DNA of 64,000 bases, taken from Glycomyces paridis (lineage in GTDB: Bacteria; Actinomycetota; Actinomycetes; Mycobacteriales; Micromonosporaceae). The notes below the pieces were generated by a model. The model worked only from the letters and a program-made list of their open reading frames with translations, did not search any database and was not told the origin of the DNA. Below are positions 46,901 through 55,249 of this stretch, in pieces. How positions within the stretch are numbered: the stretch's first letter is position 1; every line of letters starts with the position of its first letter. Position numbers and translations under genes: made by a program. The stretch lies in NCBI RefSeq assembly GCF_004912155.1, contig NZ_STGX01000001.1, forward strand, positions 63,757 through 127,756, written 5' to 3'.

Positions 46901-47347
46901 GCCAAGCGCGCCCTCGGCGACGAGTACGTGATGCTCGTGCGCCGCCACCCGAACATCGTCGACCCCGTGCCCGGGGCCGGCGAGGGCTTCGTCTGGGACG
47001 TCTCGATGTACCCCGACGTGGCCGAGCTCCTCGCCGTCAGCGACGCGCTCATCACCGACTACTCCTCACTGATGTTCGACTTCGCCAACACCGGCCGCCC
47101 GATGCTGTTCTACGCCTACGACCTCGACGACTACCGCGACAACCTGCGCGGCTTCTACTTCGACTTCGAAAGCACCGTCCCCGGACCCATCCTCCGCACC
47201 ACCGAGGACACCGTCGCGGCCCTCAAGGACCTCCCGGCGGTGGCCGAGGCGCACACTGAGCGGTACGGCGAGTTCCGCCGCCGCTTCTGCGGACCCGAGG
47301 ACGGCCACGCGGCGGACCGCCTCATCGACCGGGTGTTCGGCGAATGA
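43904..47347 (+). CDS. Bifunctional GT2 glycosyltransferase / CDP-glycerol glycerophosphotransferase
   Basis: The 1147-residue protein has a GT2 domain at 1-330 (SVVIPYYNVEAY, MVDDGSPD, AFVDSDD), a middle region of about 400 residues rich in beta strands, and a Glyphos_transf domain from about 800. The latter has the complete family motifs: TWHGTPLKK near residue 880, LYAPTWRDNEFYG, VRRHPNI, and TDYSSLMFDF near 1051. Such proteins build poly(glycosyl glycerol phosphate) or related teichoic acid at the membrane. ATG at 43904 follows GAGCGAGG. It lies between the nucleotidyltransferase and two LicD genes, so its polymer is the likely acceptor for their phosphonate or phospho-decoration. Confidence 0.9.
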   Translation: MVQLSVVIPYYNVEAYFEEALQSLADQSLRDLEVIMVDDGSPDASIEIAKRFAANDPRFKLVVQENGGLGHARNTGAEAATGKYLAFVDSDDVIPHFAYKLIVDTMERTGSQIGAGNVRRIKSTGASSSPMHGKAFAATKLRTTLKQHPALLRDMTAWNKVYRRDFWEANELRFPAGVLFEDAPATIPAYALADSIDVLETSIYYWRVREGGAPSITQRTTDGKNIADRIATTRMVSDFFERQGERELKDGYDDMAIRHHLKLILKSISQAEPDVQRAFGEDAKAYLGTVSEEVIRKLPRHLRISCRILRDGSVDELLTGLDAPISASKIPSPRSLLRKITELPVRANLHAVVWEDGRLAIRGSVAPTSPAHPATWNPSRRVMWLRNSKNRAFQMLPSTTTARVRPKRLDGKSDRHVVSTEFEALLDPAKLQQDGRWEEGVWHVALGVVDQLGVHKGGMAAGSGLGTLELEPRWLDDRFRMVPVLSGGRLIVKIDRPTVVLLGCDFEGTDLVLRGEIHDKVAAAKGALTFGRTRGNPAHSVEVDLDGEGDSRSFRAVVAARDLLDAFGGVAIAPIGGITDRMYIELNYDEQRRELLVGNDVTGAHTTLRDATLAVDVTPTRYVRLSGRPPLPFVTDLRLTDGGTVVLTGEGALAPEDRIVLQLRGQQEQHPFEVEADGQGWSGELAANAVTSLAGTVALIPGVWDLLLETRDANGDKRTTNLALVSQAEARLPIKATVDGRDITACRHGIDQGFIRTGPFVEASEQAPAGPEWLQRFFYPQLRRQRPLREAVFYDCFYGRQYSDSPRAVYERLVEREAPLEHYWSVQNRQFEVPAPATGVTYGSRAWYEALATSKYIVTNTHLPNWFQRREGQIVVQTWHGTPLKKIAFDVPDLKTADPDYLKKIALEIPNWSYLVSPNEFCTEQLPKAFRYEGPVLETGYPRNDVFYQGDTEALRARLVKLLGLPADKKLVLYAPTWRDNEFYGRGRYKFTSPFDFDAAKRALGDEYVMLVRRHPNIVDPVPGAGEGFVWDVSMYPDVAELLAVSDALITDYSSLMFDFANTGRPMLFYAYDLDDYRDNLRGFYFDFESTVPGPILRTTEDTVAALKDLPAVAEAHTERYGEFRRRFCGPEDGHAADRLIDRVFGE

Positions 47348-47387
47348 AGTACCCCCTCCTGCCCGCTTACTTAGGAGCGCGATTGCC

Positions 47388-49349
47388 ATGAGTGTCAACC
47401 TGAGCCCGCTGTGGGCCCGAGCCGGAGGCCTGTGCGACCGGTTCGAGCGCTGGGGCATGGCCTGCCGCTACTACGCGAAGGCCGCGGCCGCCCAGCCGCG
47501 CAACGCCGACTACGCGTTCCGCCTCGGCCGCGTCCGCGAGCGCCTGAGCGACTTCCACGGCGCGGTCGAGGCGTACACCGCCGCGATCGGCGCCGGCGGC
47601 AGGCACCAGGGCGACTACTACAACCGCCGCGCGATCGCCCGCGGCCAGCTCGGCGAGTGGACCGAGGCCGTGGCCGACCTCGGCAAGGCCCTCGACCTCC
47701 AGCCGGGCAACCGCAAGTTCCTCTCCACCCTCGTCAAGGCCGAGTTCGAGGTCGACAACACGCGGGGCGCGGCCGAGGCGCTCGCCGAGCTCGTGGCGGC
47801 CGGCGACACCAGCCAGGCCTCGCTGCTCCTGCTCGCCAAGGCCTACGCCGACCTCGCCCGCTGGGACGAGGCCGCCGCGGTCTACCGGACGCTCATCGAG
47901 GCCGACCCGAAGGACTCCGACATCAGCAACGCCTACACCGGCGTCCTGGAGTCGGCGTTCCGGACGCCGTTCGGCATCGGCCCGGACGACGAGGTCGTCC
48001 CCGCCGACGCGGCGGGCCGCGACGCCCGCGGCGCCGCGGCGGTCGAGCAGATCCAGGCGATCGTGGACTCCTCCGAGAAGCGCGTGTGGGCGACCTTCCG
48101 CCTCGCGGCCCTCCAGGAGGTCCTCGGCGACGTCGCGACCGCCCGCGCGAACTACCGCGAGGCCGTGCGCCGCGCCGAGATCGCCAACCAGTCGTGGGTC
48201 CACCAGTCCATCGAGTCGTGGACGTTCCGGGAGCGGTACCTCGCGAACCTCCAGGGCGAGCTCGTGCTCGACGAGCCCGACGAGCGGTACGACCGCACCG
48301 TCGAGCCGACCGAGGCCGAGCCGGTCCCCGGCGACGCCGCCGGTTACGTCGAGGCGCAGGTGTCCAACCACGGCGTCTCCGTGGTCGGCGTGCTGCGCCA
48401 CGGCCTGGGCAACGAGCTCACCATCCTCCTCGACGGCGAGCCGATCCAGAAGATCACCGCCGACCCCGGCCAGTGGATGCCGAAGTTCCGCTCGACGATC
48501 ACGCACCGCGTCGCCGCGCACTTCCCGCCGCATTCGGTCCTGTCGATCACGCTCGACGGCCGCCCCGTGGTCGCCCCCAACGGCGCCCCCGGCTTCGCCG
48601 TCGGCGTCCCCGGCGGCGACGGCAGCCTCATGAAGCGCCTCGCCGACGGCTACTCCATCAACAAGAAGGGCCGCCTCTCCAAGCCGCCCAAGGCCAACCC
48701 CAAGCGCGAGAAGGACCTCGTGGCCGGGTACGTCAAGCTCAAGGACTACCTGGAGAGCGAGCTGGGCGTCAAGGCGTTCCTGTGCTACGGGACGCTCCTG
48801 GGCTGCGTGCGCGGCGGGGCGATCATCCCCGGCGACGACGACTTCGACGTCTCGTTCCTCACGAGCGCCGAGGACCCGAAGGCCATGAAGCGCGAGGGCA
48901 TCGAGATCGTCAAGGCCCTCGTCCGCGGCGGCTTCCAGGTGCGCGTCACCGTGGACGGGCGCCTCATGCACGTCAAGGTCGACAACGTCACCCTCGACGT
49001 CAACCCGGTGTGGTTCTTCCAGGGCAAGGCCTGGGCCTTCACCTCGCACAAGCTCGGGCGCGAGTCGTTCGAGCCCGTCGTCACCGCCGAGATGGGCGGC
49101 CAGAAGGTCTACATCCCCGAGCGGGCCGAGGACTTCCTGGTCGAGAACTACGGCGCCGACTGGCGCACCCCCCGCTCCGACTTCAAGTACTTCCGGCCCG
49201 CCTCCGACATGGTCGTCCTGCGCCAGGCGCAGCTCAACCCCACCGAGGTGCAGGAGCTGCTGGACTACTCCGAGAAGGCCCGGATCGAGGACCCCGCCGC
49301 GGGCCGCTTCCACGGCTACGGCGACCCCTCCCGCCCCGAATTCAAGTAG
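47388..49349 (+). CDS. TPR-LicD family phosphotransferase, copy 1
   Basis: The 653-residue protein has an N-terminal helical region with TPR-type repeats (residues about 15-290; e.g. ADYAFRLGRVRERLSDFHGA). A beta-rich middle domain spans about 320-410, and a LicD domain follows from about 440. The LicD core is complete: YGTLLGCVRGG near 466 and the metal-binding IPGDDDFDVSF near 480, then VDNVTLDVNPVWFF. LicD proteins transfer a phospho-alcohol (phosphocholine, or phosphonates in some organisms) from a CMP-ester to a glycan. It follows the polymerase by 40 bases and precedes a paralogue. TPRs may dock it to the assembly machinery. Confidence 0.85.
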   Translation: MSVNLSPLWARAGGLCDRFERWGMACRYYAKAAAAQPRNADYAFRLGRVRERLSDFHGAVEAYTAAIGAGGRHQGDYYNRRAIARGQLGEWTEAVADLGKALDLQPGNRKFLSTLVKAEFEVDNTRGAAEALAELVAAGDTSQASLLLLAKAYADLARWDEAAAVYRTLIEADPKDSDISNAYTGVLESAFRTPFGIGPDDEVVPADAAGRDARGAAAVEQIQAIVDSSEKRVWATFRLAALQEVLGDVATARANYREAVRRAEIANQSWVHQSIESWTFRERYLANLQGELVLDEPDERYDRTVEPTEAEPVPGDAAGYVEAQVSNHGVSVVGVLRHGLGNELTILLDGEPIQKITADPGQWMPKFRSTITHRVAAHFPPHSVLSITLDGRPVVAPNGAPGFAVGVPGGDGSLMKRLADGYSINKKGRLSKPPKANPKREKDLVAGYVKLKDYLESELGVKAFLCYGTLLGCVRGGAIIPGDDDFDVSFLTSAEDPKAMKREGIEIVKALVRGGFQVRVTVDGRLMHVKVDNVTLDVNPVWFFQGKAWAFTSHKLGRESFEPVVTAEMGGQKVYIPERAEDFLVENYGADWRTPRSDFKYFRPASDMVVLRQAQLNPTEVQELLDYSEKARIEDPAAGRFHGYGDPSRPEFK

Positions 49350-49481
49350 CACGTCCAGTAACAGCGTCAAGTAGCGGCCGGACCCCCTTCCGGCCCAGGC
49401 CGGGCCGCCGATCCCCCGTCGCGGCCCGGCCCCCTCCTCCCCGTCACCCCCTCGACCTCTCGCCCCCCGAAGGACCCCCAA

Positions 49482-51410
49482 ATGAAGAACCCCGTGGGCT
49501 GGTGCCAGTCCCAAGTCGGAGGCCTGCTCCACCGCGCGCGGCGGTGGCGACGGGCCGAACGCGCCTACGCCGCCGCCTTCCGCCGCCTCCCGGCCGACCC
49601 CGACCTGGCGTTCCGCCTCGGCGTGGTCCGCCACCGCCTCGGCGACCTCGAAGGCGCCCGCGACGCCTACTCGGCCGCGCTGGACGCCGGCGCCCCCGAC
49701 CCGCTCGCGTGCCTGCGCCGCCGGGCCCGCGTCCACGAACTCCTCGGCGACCGCGAGTCGCGCGTCCGCGACCTCGAAGCGGTCCTCGCCGGAGGCGGGC
49801 GCGAACCCGAGGTCATGCGGGCCCTCGCTGGCCTGTACGCCAAGACCGACCGGCTCCCCGAGGCCGTCGCGCTCCTCGACCGGTGCGCCGACGCGGCCCC
49901 CGAGGAGCTCGCGCAGGCCCGGCGCCGCGCCGAGTACCTGTGCCGCCTCGGCGCCTGGCCGCGGGCGCTGCGCCTCTACGAGACCCTCCTCGAAGCGCAC
50001 GGCGGCGACCACACGCTCCAGTACGACGCGGCGATGGCCGCCGAGCGGGTCGCCACCGTGCCGTTCCACCACGACGGCGAGGGCTTCGCCGCGACCGACC
50101 CGGTCCTGCGGGCCGAGGCCCTCGAACGGGCGATCGCGCTCATGGGCCGGGTCGCCGAGGACCCCGAGCGGGTCTGGGCGCCGTTCAGGCTCGGCCGGTT
50201 CTACGAGGCCGCGGGCCGCGGGGCCGAGGCCGCGGCGGCCTACCAGTCGGCGTGGGACCGCGCCGAGGCCGCCGACAAGTCCTGGTCGGAGCACCAGATG
50301 GCGCTGTGGGCCTTCCGCAGGGACTACGCCTCGCGCACCGGCCTCGAAGCCGACGACCGCCTTGCGATCACCGTGGGGCCCGGCCCGGAGCCGGTCGCGC
50401 TCGGCTCGGCCGCGGGCCACTGCGCCGTCACCGTCGGGAACTTCGGGCTCGCCGTCAACGGCTTCCTCTTCCACGGCCGCGCCTCCACGGTGACCCTCCA
50501 CCTCGACGGCGAGCCGGTCGTGACCACCTCCGTCAACCCCGCGCGCTGGCGCCCGGAGTTCCAGGTGCTGCTCAAGCACCCCGTCGCCGCCACGCTCGGT
50601 CCGCAGACGACGCTCGCGGTCACCTGCGGCGGCGAGACGGTCGCGATCGGCGACATGGCCGCGTCCGTCGTCCTCGACAACCCGCGCGGCTCCGGCACGT
50701 TCGGGGACCTGCGGGCCAAGGGCTACACGGTGAACAAGAAGGGCCAGTGGTCGACGCCCGCCGCCGCCGACGTCACCGGTGCGGTCGCGGCCTACGCGAA
50801 GTTCCGGGACTTCCTGGAGGACGAGCTGGGCCGCAAGGCGTTCGTGCTCTACGGGACGCTCCTGGGCACCCGCCGCAACGGCCGGATCATCCCCGGCGAC
50901 GACGACTTCGACATCGCCCTGCTGTCCGAAGGGGACGGTCCGGAGGAGGCGAAGGCCGACAGCATGGCCGTCATGCGGGCCTGCCTCGCGCACGGCTTCG
51001 ACGTCGGCGTCGGCTTCGAGGGCCGCCCGTTCAACCTCCGCATCGACGGCCACGTCATCGACGTCAACCCCGTCTGGTTCCACCAGGGCCGCGCCTGGGC
51101 CTTCAACTCCCACGACCTGCGGCCCGAGCACTTCGCGCCGGTCGCCACCGGGGAGCTCGAAGGCGCCGAGGTGTACGTCCCGGCCGACGCGGACGCGTTC
51201 CTCGCCGAGAACTACGGTCCCGACTGGCTCCTGCCGCGTTCGGACTTCAAGTACTTCCGCTCCGACGCGACCGTGCGCACCATCCGCCGCACGCAGCTCG
51301 TGCTCTCCGAGGTCCGCGCGATCCGCGCGTACGCCGAGGAGCTGCGGCTCGCCTCGCCCGAAGCCGGGACCTTCTACGGCTGGGTCGAGCGCACCGTCCC
51401 CGTCGCCTAG
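49482..51410 (+). CDS. TPR-LicD family phosphotransferase, copy 2
   Basis: The 642-residue protein is a paralogue of its upstream neighbour, with the same order: TPR-like repeats (about 10-290), beta-rich middle domain, LicD domain. The core motifs are YGTLLGTRRNG near 456 and IPGDDDFDIALL near 472, then IDGHVIDVNPVWF. Identical short DNA runs around the catalytic loop show that they arose by tandem duplication. Two copies may decorate two different positions or use two different CMP-donors. The 132-base gap to copy 1 has no obvious terminator. A bidirectional hairpin follows the stop. Confidence 0.85.
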   Translation: MKNPVGWCQSQVGGLLHRARRWRRAERAYAAAFRRLPADPDLAFRLGVVRHRLGDLEGARDAYSAALDAGAPDPLACLRRRARVHELLGDRESRVRDLEAVLAGGGREPEVMRALAGLYAKTDRLPEAVALLDRCADAAPEELAQARRRAEYLCRLGAWPRALRLYETLLEAHGGDHTLQYDAAMAAERVATVPFHHDGEGFAATDPVLRAEALERAIALMGRVAEDPERVWAPFRLGRFYEAAGRGAEAAAAYQSAWDRAEAADKSWSEHQMALWAFRRDYASRTGLEADDRLAITVGPGPEPVALGSAAGHCAVTVGNFGLAVNGFLFHGRASTVTLHLDGEPVVTTSVNPARWRPEFQVLLKHPVAATLGPQTTLAVTCGGETVAIGDMAASVVLDNPRGSGTFGDLRAKGYTVNKKGQWSTPAAADVTGAVAAYAKFRDFLEDELGRKAFVLYGTLLGTRRNGRIIPGDDDFDIALLSEGDGPEEAKADSMAVMRACLAHGFDVGVGFEGRPFNLRIDGHVIDVNPVWFHQGRAWAFNSHDLRPEHFAPVATGELEGAEVYVPADADAFLAENYGPDWLLPRSDFKYFRSDATVRTIRRTQLVLSEVRAIRAYAEELRLASPEAGTFYGWVERTVPVA

Positions 51411-51417
51411 GTACCGA

Positions 51418-51449
51418 AAAGGCCGCGTCCCTTGAGGGACGCGGCCTTT
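51418..51449. terminator. Bidirectional terminator between the two phosphonoglycan operons
   Basis: A perfect 14-bp stem (AAAGGCCGCGTCCC at 51418-51431 with 51436-51449) closes on TTGA, with A/T-rich stem ends on both sides. It sits between the second LicD gene (ends 51410) and the alcohol dehydrogenase (ends 51460) and can end both convergent operons. Confidence 0.9.
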
Positions 51450-51459
51450 CACGTTCGCG

Positions 51460-52614
51460 CTAGTCGATGCCCTGGAGCAGCGCCGCCAGCTCGGGTGCGG
51501 AGAAGTCCACAGGGTTGTTGCCGAGCCGCTGCACGTTCACCGAGGCGGCGAGCGCCTCGCGCGAGGCGGGCGTGTCCGCCCCGGCCTTGCCGAGGCTCGT
51601 CTCCAGCCCGAGGCGCTGCATGAGCGCGGTGAAGCGCTCGCGCGCCTCCGTGCCGTCGGCGGCGCCGAGCCCGCCGAGGACCGCGGCCATCGCGGCCGCG
51701 TGCGCCGCCGGGTCGATCCCCTCGCGCAGGCGCGAGGGGTCGGCGTGCGCCTCGATGAACGCCCCCAGCGTCACGCCCACCGCGTGGCCGTGGCTGAGGC
51801 CGTACGTCTTGGTGATCCCGTACGACAGCGCGTGCGCGGCCGTGGTCCGGGAGACGTCGATCGCCCGCCCGGCCAGGTGCGCGCCCAAGGCCATCGCCCG
51901 GGCGTTCGCCTCGTCGGGCTCGCGTGCGAACCCTTCGAGGGCCCCGAGCAGCAGCTCCAGGGCCTCGCGGGCGAACACGCGGCTCTCCTCGGTCGCGCCG
52001 ACGGCCCACAGGCTCTCGATCGCCTGCGCGACGGCGTCGACCCCGGAGGTCGCCCGCTGGTACGCCGAGCCCGAGACCGTCAGGGACGGGTCGAGGACCA
52101 CCGCGTCGGGGAGCATCGCCGGGCCCTCGATCGAGAATTTGCCGTTCCCGATGTAGACCACGGCGAACCGGGTGGCCTCCGAGCCGGAGCCGCTCGTGGT
52201 CGGCGCCAGCACCAGGCGCGTCGCGCGCCCGGTGACCTTCGCGCCGGCCCTGATGCGGTCCTGGAGCTCGTCGGCGTCGGTGACGCCCCTGAAGGCGCAC
52301 AGCAGCTTCGCCATGTCCATCGCGGAGCCGCCGCCGACGGCGACGACCAGGTCGGGGTCGAAGCGCTCCACGATCCCGAGGCCGACCGCGAGGTCGGCCG
52401 CGTCCGTGTTCGGCGCGAAGTCGCTCCACTGCTCGACCTCGGCGACCGCTTCGAGGCCCGGCAGCAGCCGGTCCCCGCCGGAGGCGGTGAACGAGCGCCT
52501 GCCGCGCACGAGGAGGACCCTGCGGGCCCCGAGCCCGTCGGCGACTGCGCCGACGAGCTCGATGGCCCCGGTGCCGAACCGGACGTCCCGGTCGGCGAAT
52601 GCGGATGTCGGCAT
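51460..52614 (-). CDS. Iron-type alcohol dehydrogenase, probable phosphonoacetaldehyde reductase
   Basis: The 384-residue group III alcohol dehydrogenase has the NAD-binding motif VAVGGGSAMDMAK, PTTSGSGSEAT, and metal ligands in SGVDAVAQAIES and YGLSHGHAVG. In phosphonate pathways this family (PhpC, FomC and relatives) reduces phosphonoacetaldehyde to 2-hydroxyethylphosphonate. Here it is the last gene of an operon starting with PEP mutase and phosphonopyruvate decarboxylase, 11 bases after the latter, which makes that role very likely. ATG at 52614 precedes the first strand at the usual distance. Cofactor preference (NADH or NADPH) is not assigned. Confidence 0.88.
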   Translation of the reverse strand: MPTSAFADRDVRFGTGAIELVGAVADGLGARRVLLVRGRRSFTASGGDRLLPGLEAVAEVEQWSDFAPNTDAADLAVGLGIVERFDPDLVVAVGGGSAMDMAKLLCAFRGVTDADELQDRIRAGAKVTGRATRLVLAPTTSGSGSEATRFAVVYIGNGKFSIEGPAMLPDAVVLDPSLTVSGSAYQRATSGVDAVAQAIESLWAVGATEESRVFAREALELLLGALEGFAREPDEANARAMALGAHLAGRAIDVSRTTAAHALSYGITKTYGLSHGHAVGVTLGAFIEAHADPSRLREGIDPAAHAAAMAAVLGGLGAADGTEARERFTALMQRLGLETSLGKAGADTPASREALAASVNVQRLGNNPVDFSAPELAALLQGID

Positions 52615-52625
52615 CGGTCCCGCGG

Positions 52626-53750
52626 CTACTTCGCCAGGGCGCCCATGAACGCGGCCTTGGCCTCGGCCGGGGTGCGCGTCGGGCGGCCGATGTCCTTGCG
52701 GCTGCCCGGCTTGACCTTCAGCTCCAGCAGGGCCGGCCCGCCGGCCGCGCGCATCGCGGCGACCTGCTCGGGCAGGGTGCCCAGGTCGTCGGTCGAGGCG
52801 GCGTAGCGGTAGCCGAGGGCCTTCGCGGCGGCGGCGACGTCGATGACGCCCACGGAGGTCGGCTGGCCGCCGACCGAGTCGTGTACGCCGTTGTTGAAGA
52901 CGATGTGGAAGTACGTCGCCGGGGCGTGGTCGGCGATGACGGCGAGCGAGCCCAGGTGCATGAGCAGGGCCCCGTCGCCGTCGAAGCACCAGACCTCGCG
53001 CTCGGGCTCGGACATGGCCACGCCGAGCGCGATCGAGGAGGCGTGCCCCATGCCGCCGACGGTGAGGAAGTCCCCGTCGCCGGAGGCCCCTTCCCGCTGG
53101 CGGTACTCGAACAGCTCGCGGCTGAGCATCCCCGTGGTCGAGACGATCGCGGCCCCGTCGCCGACGGCGGTGGCCGCGGCGACGAGCGCGTCCTCGCGGC
53201 TGGCGAGGTCAGGCGCGGGCGCCTTCACTTTCTCGCCGTCCGCGAAGGTGTCCTTCTCGACGAGCAGGAAGTACGGCGAGGACTGCTCGACGGCGACCGC
53301 GAGGGCCTCGGCGAGCGCCTTGTCCGCCGCGTCGGGGTCCTTCGGCAGGACCGCCCACGGCAGGCCCGAGGCGTCCAGGAGCGCCTCCTGGACCTTCCCC
53401 TGCTTGACGTGCTGCGGCTCGTCCTTGACGCCGGGCTGGCCGCGCCAGCCGACGACCACGAGCATCGGGATGCCGTAGACGTCGGGGTCGGCCAGGGAGA
53501 GCACCGGGTTGACGAGGTTGCCGAACCCGGAGTTCTGGAGGTACACGAGCGCGGGCTTGGCGGTGCGCATGTAGTGGCCGATGGCCAGGCCCACGGCGGC
53601 GCCCTCGTTCGCGGCGATGACGTGCCGCTCGCGCGGCAGCGTCGCCATGATGTGGCTGCCGAGCTGCTTGAGCAGGCTGTCGGGCACGCCGGTGTAGAAA
53701 TCGACGCCCAGCCGCGAGAGCTGGTCGATGAAGCGTCCGGGCTCGATCAC
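52626..53750 (-). CDS. ppd: Phosphonopyruvate decarboxylase
   Basis: The 374-residue ThDP enzyme has the compact two-domain size of Ppd. The cofactor-activating Glu lies in [12 protein letters not shown], and the ThDP/Mg motif begins [14 protein letters not shown] and ends near [22 protein letters not shown] near residue 20 and [10 protein letters not shown] are typical of phosphonopyruvate decarboxylases. It drives the unfavourable PEP mutase step by forming phosphonoacetaldehyde and CO2. GTG at 53750 overlaps the PEP mutase stop in a GTGA junction, so the two are translationally coupled. Confidence 0.93.
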   Translation of the reverse strand: MIEPGRFIDQLSRLGVDFYTGVPDSLLKQLGSHIMATLPRERHVIAANEGAAVGLAIGHYMRTAKPALVYLQNSGFGNLVNPVLSLADPDVYGIPMLVVVGWRGQPGVKDEPQHVKQGKVQEALLDASGLPWAVLPKDPDAADKALAEALAVAVEQSSPYFLLVEKDTFADGEKVKAPAPDLASREDALVAAATAVGDGAAIVSTTGMLSRELFEYRQREGASGDGDFLTVGGMGHASSIALGVAMSEPEREVWCFDGDGALLMHLGSLAVIADHAPATYFHIVFNNGVHDSVGGQPTSVGVIDVAAAAKALGYRYAASTDDLGTLPEQVAAMRAAGGPALLELKVKPGSRKDIGRPTRTPAEAKAAFMGALAK

Positions 53751-55057
53751 GACTCGTTCTCCGGGATGATCGCGAGCGCTTCCTTGATGTTCGCGATCTG
53801 CGAGTCGACCTCGGCCGAGCGGGCGTTCTCCAGGATCGACTTCGCGACGCTCGACATGGCCTTGTAGGAGGCGCGCATGAGCTGGTTCGCGTAGATCACG
53901 ACGTTGACGCCGCGCTCGATGAACTCCTCTTCGGTGACCTGGTTGTAGCTGGTGGGCACGACCACCAGGGGGACCTTGGTCTCGAAGGCCGCGAAGCGCT
54001 CGCAGAACTCGAAGATCTCGTCGGGGCTCTTCTGCCGCGAGTGGATCATGATGCCGTCGGCGCCGCCCTCGATGTAGGCCTTGGCGCGCGTGACGGCGTC
54101 CTCCATGCCCATTTCGAGGATGAGGCTCTCGATGCGGGCGATGATCATGAAGTCGTCGGTGACCTGGGCCTTCTTGCCCACCTGGATGCGGTGGACGAAG
54201 TCCTCGATCGTCGACTGGGTCTGGGCGACCTCGGTGCCGAACAGGGAGTTGCGCTTGAGGCCCTCCTTGTCCTCGATGATGACCGCGGAGACGCCGAGGC
54301 GCTCCAGGGACCGCACCGTGTACGAGAAGTGCTCGGGCTTGCCGCCGGTGTCCCCGTCGTAGATGAGGGGCTTGGTGGTGACCTCGAACAGGTCGTTGAT
54401 CGTCTGGAGCCGCGAGTTGAGGTCGACGAGCTCGATGTCCGGCTTGCCGCGCGCGGTCGAGTCGGTCAGGGACGAGGACCACATGGCGTCGAACTCGACC
54501 TTGAGGCCGTTGCGCTCGGCTTCGGCGGTCTCGATGATGAGGCCGGTCAGGCCCGAGTGGGCCTCCAGGACGCGGACGATCGGCTTGGCGTCGATGAGGC
54601 GGCGCAGGCGGGTGAGGCGCACGTCGGGGGTGGTGCCGACCTCCTTGACGGAGGCGACGAGCTGGGTGGAGGAGATGCCCTGGGTGTAGGGGACCTCGAC
54701 GAGCTCACCGCCCCACTCGGCGAGGGCGTCGACCACGCGCTGGCGGGTGTCCCGCTGCACGCCGGTGCGCCAGTCGTCGCCGTGGACGACGAAGTCGGGC
54801 TTGACGGTGCGCAGGTTCGGGACGTAGTCCAGCGTCTCCTGCGGGATGACCTCGACGACGCCCTTGAGGTTGGCGACGACGGCCTTGCGCTGCTCGTACG
54901 TCATGTGGGGGAGACGCTTGTAGCTGGCGATGGCGGCGTCGGTGAGCAGGCCGATGGTCACATCGCCGAGTTCCGCCGCGCGGCTCAGGATGTTGATGTG
55001 GCCGGGGTGGATGAGGTCGGCGCTCATCCCCACATACACGGTTGGACGTGTTGACAA
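53747..55057 (-). CDS. ppm: PEP mutase with N-terminal cytidylyltransferase domain
   Basis: The 436-residue protein is a fusion. Residues 1-140 are a TagD/ECT-like nucleotidyltransferase with HPGH at 17-20 and a late GISSTQLV that matches the family's ISTT-type motif. Residues about 150-436 are a PEP mutase barrel with the diagnostic EDK-x5-NS motif near 261-270 ([11 protein letters not shown]) and the Mg site YDGDTGG. It converts PEP to phosphonopyruvate, the entry to all C-P compounds; the fused domain probably makes a CMP-phosphonate. TTG at 55057 was chosen because GAGGAG lies five bases upstream. It is the first gene of the ppm-ppd-reductase operon. Confidence 0.93.
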   Translation of the reverse strand: MSTRPTVYVGMSADLIHPGHINILSRAAELGDVTIGLLTDAAIASYKRLPHMTYEQRKAVVANLKGVVEVIPQETLDYVPNLRTVKPDFVVHGDDWRTGVQRDTRQRVVDALAEWGGELVEVPYTQGISSTQLVASVKEVGTTPDVRLTRLRRLIDAKPIVRVLEAHSGLTGLIIETAEAERNGLKVEFDAMWSSSLTDSTARGKPDIELVDLNSRLQTINDLFEVTTKPLIYDGDTGGKPEHFSYTVRSLERLGVSAVIIEDKEGLKRNSLFGTEVAQTQSTIEDFVHRIQVGKKAQVTDDFMIIARIESLILEMGMEDAVTRAKAYIEGGADGIMIHSRQKSPDEIFEFCERFAAFETKVPLVVVPTSYNQVTEEEFIERGVNVVIYANQLMRASYKAMSSVAKSILENARSAEVDSQIANIKEALAIIPENES

Positions 55058-55164
55058 CGTAACTCCTCGATAGGCGCTTGGTTCTGCCCTTGGCTTGCCC
55101 TGGCGGACTCGGATGCGGCTACCAGGCGGCGTCGGCGGGTGGCCGCAAGCGGGGCGTGCCTGCC

Positions 55165-55194
55165 AGTCTAGCGACGTGTTCGCCAGGCGGTCAT
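55165..55194 (-). promoter_or_regulatory. Candidate promoter of the ppm operon
   Basis: On the minus strand ATGACC (55194-55189) could be a -35 box and TAGACT (55170-55165) a -10 box, 18 bases apart, each matching consensus at four of six positions. Transcription would begin about 100 bases before ppm. This is a weak, pattern-only call in the 192-base gap upstream of ppm. Confidence 0.3.
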
Positions 55195-55249
55195 CTGCCC
55201 GTTGGTTCGCCTTCACCTGGGCGTCGGTCGCCCGCGGCGGGCCGCGGCT

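Noticed and set aside
47367..51452. Open frame of over 1300 codons on the minus strand, opposite both LicD genes
   Set aside because: It is a compositional shadow of two real genes, spans their intergenic gap and shows no motif. The plus-strand frames carry intact LicD sites.
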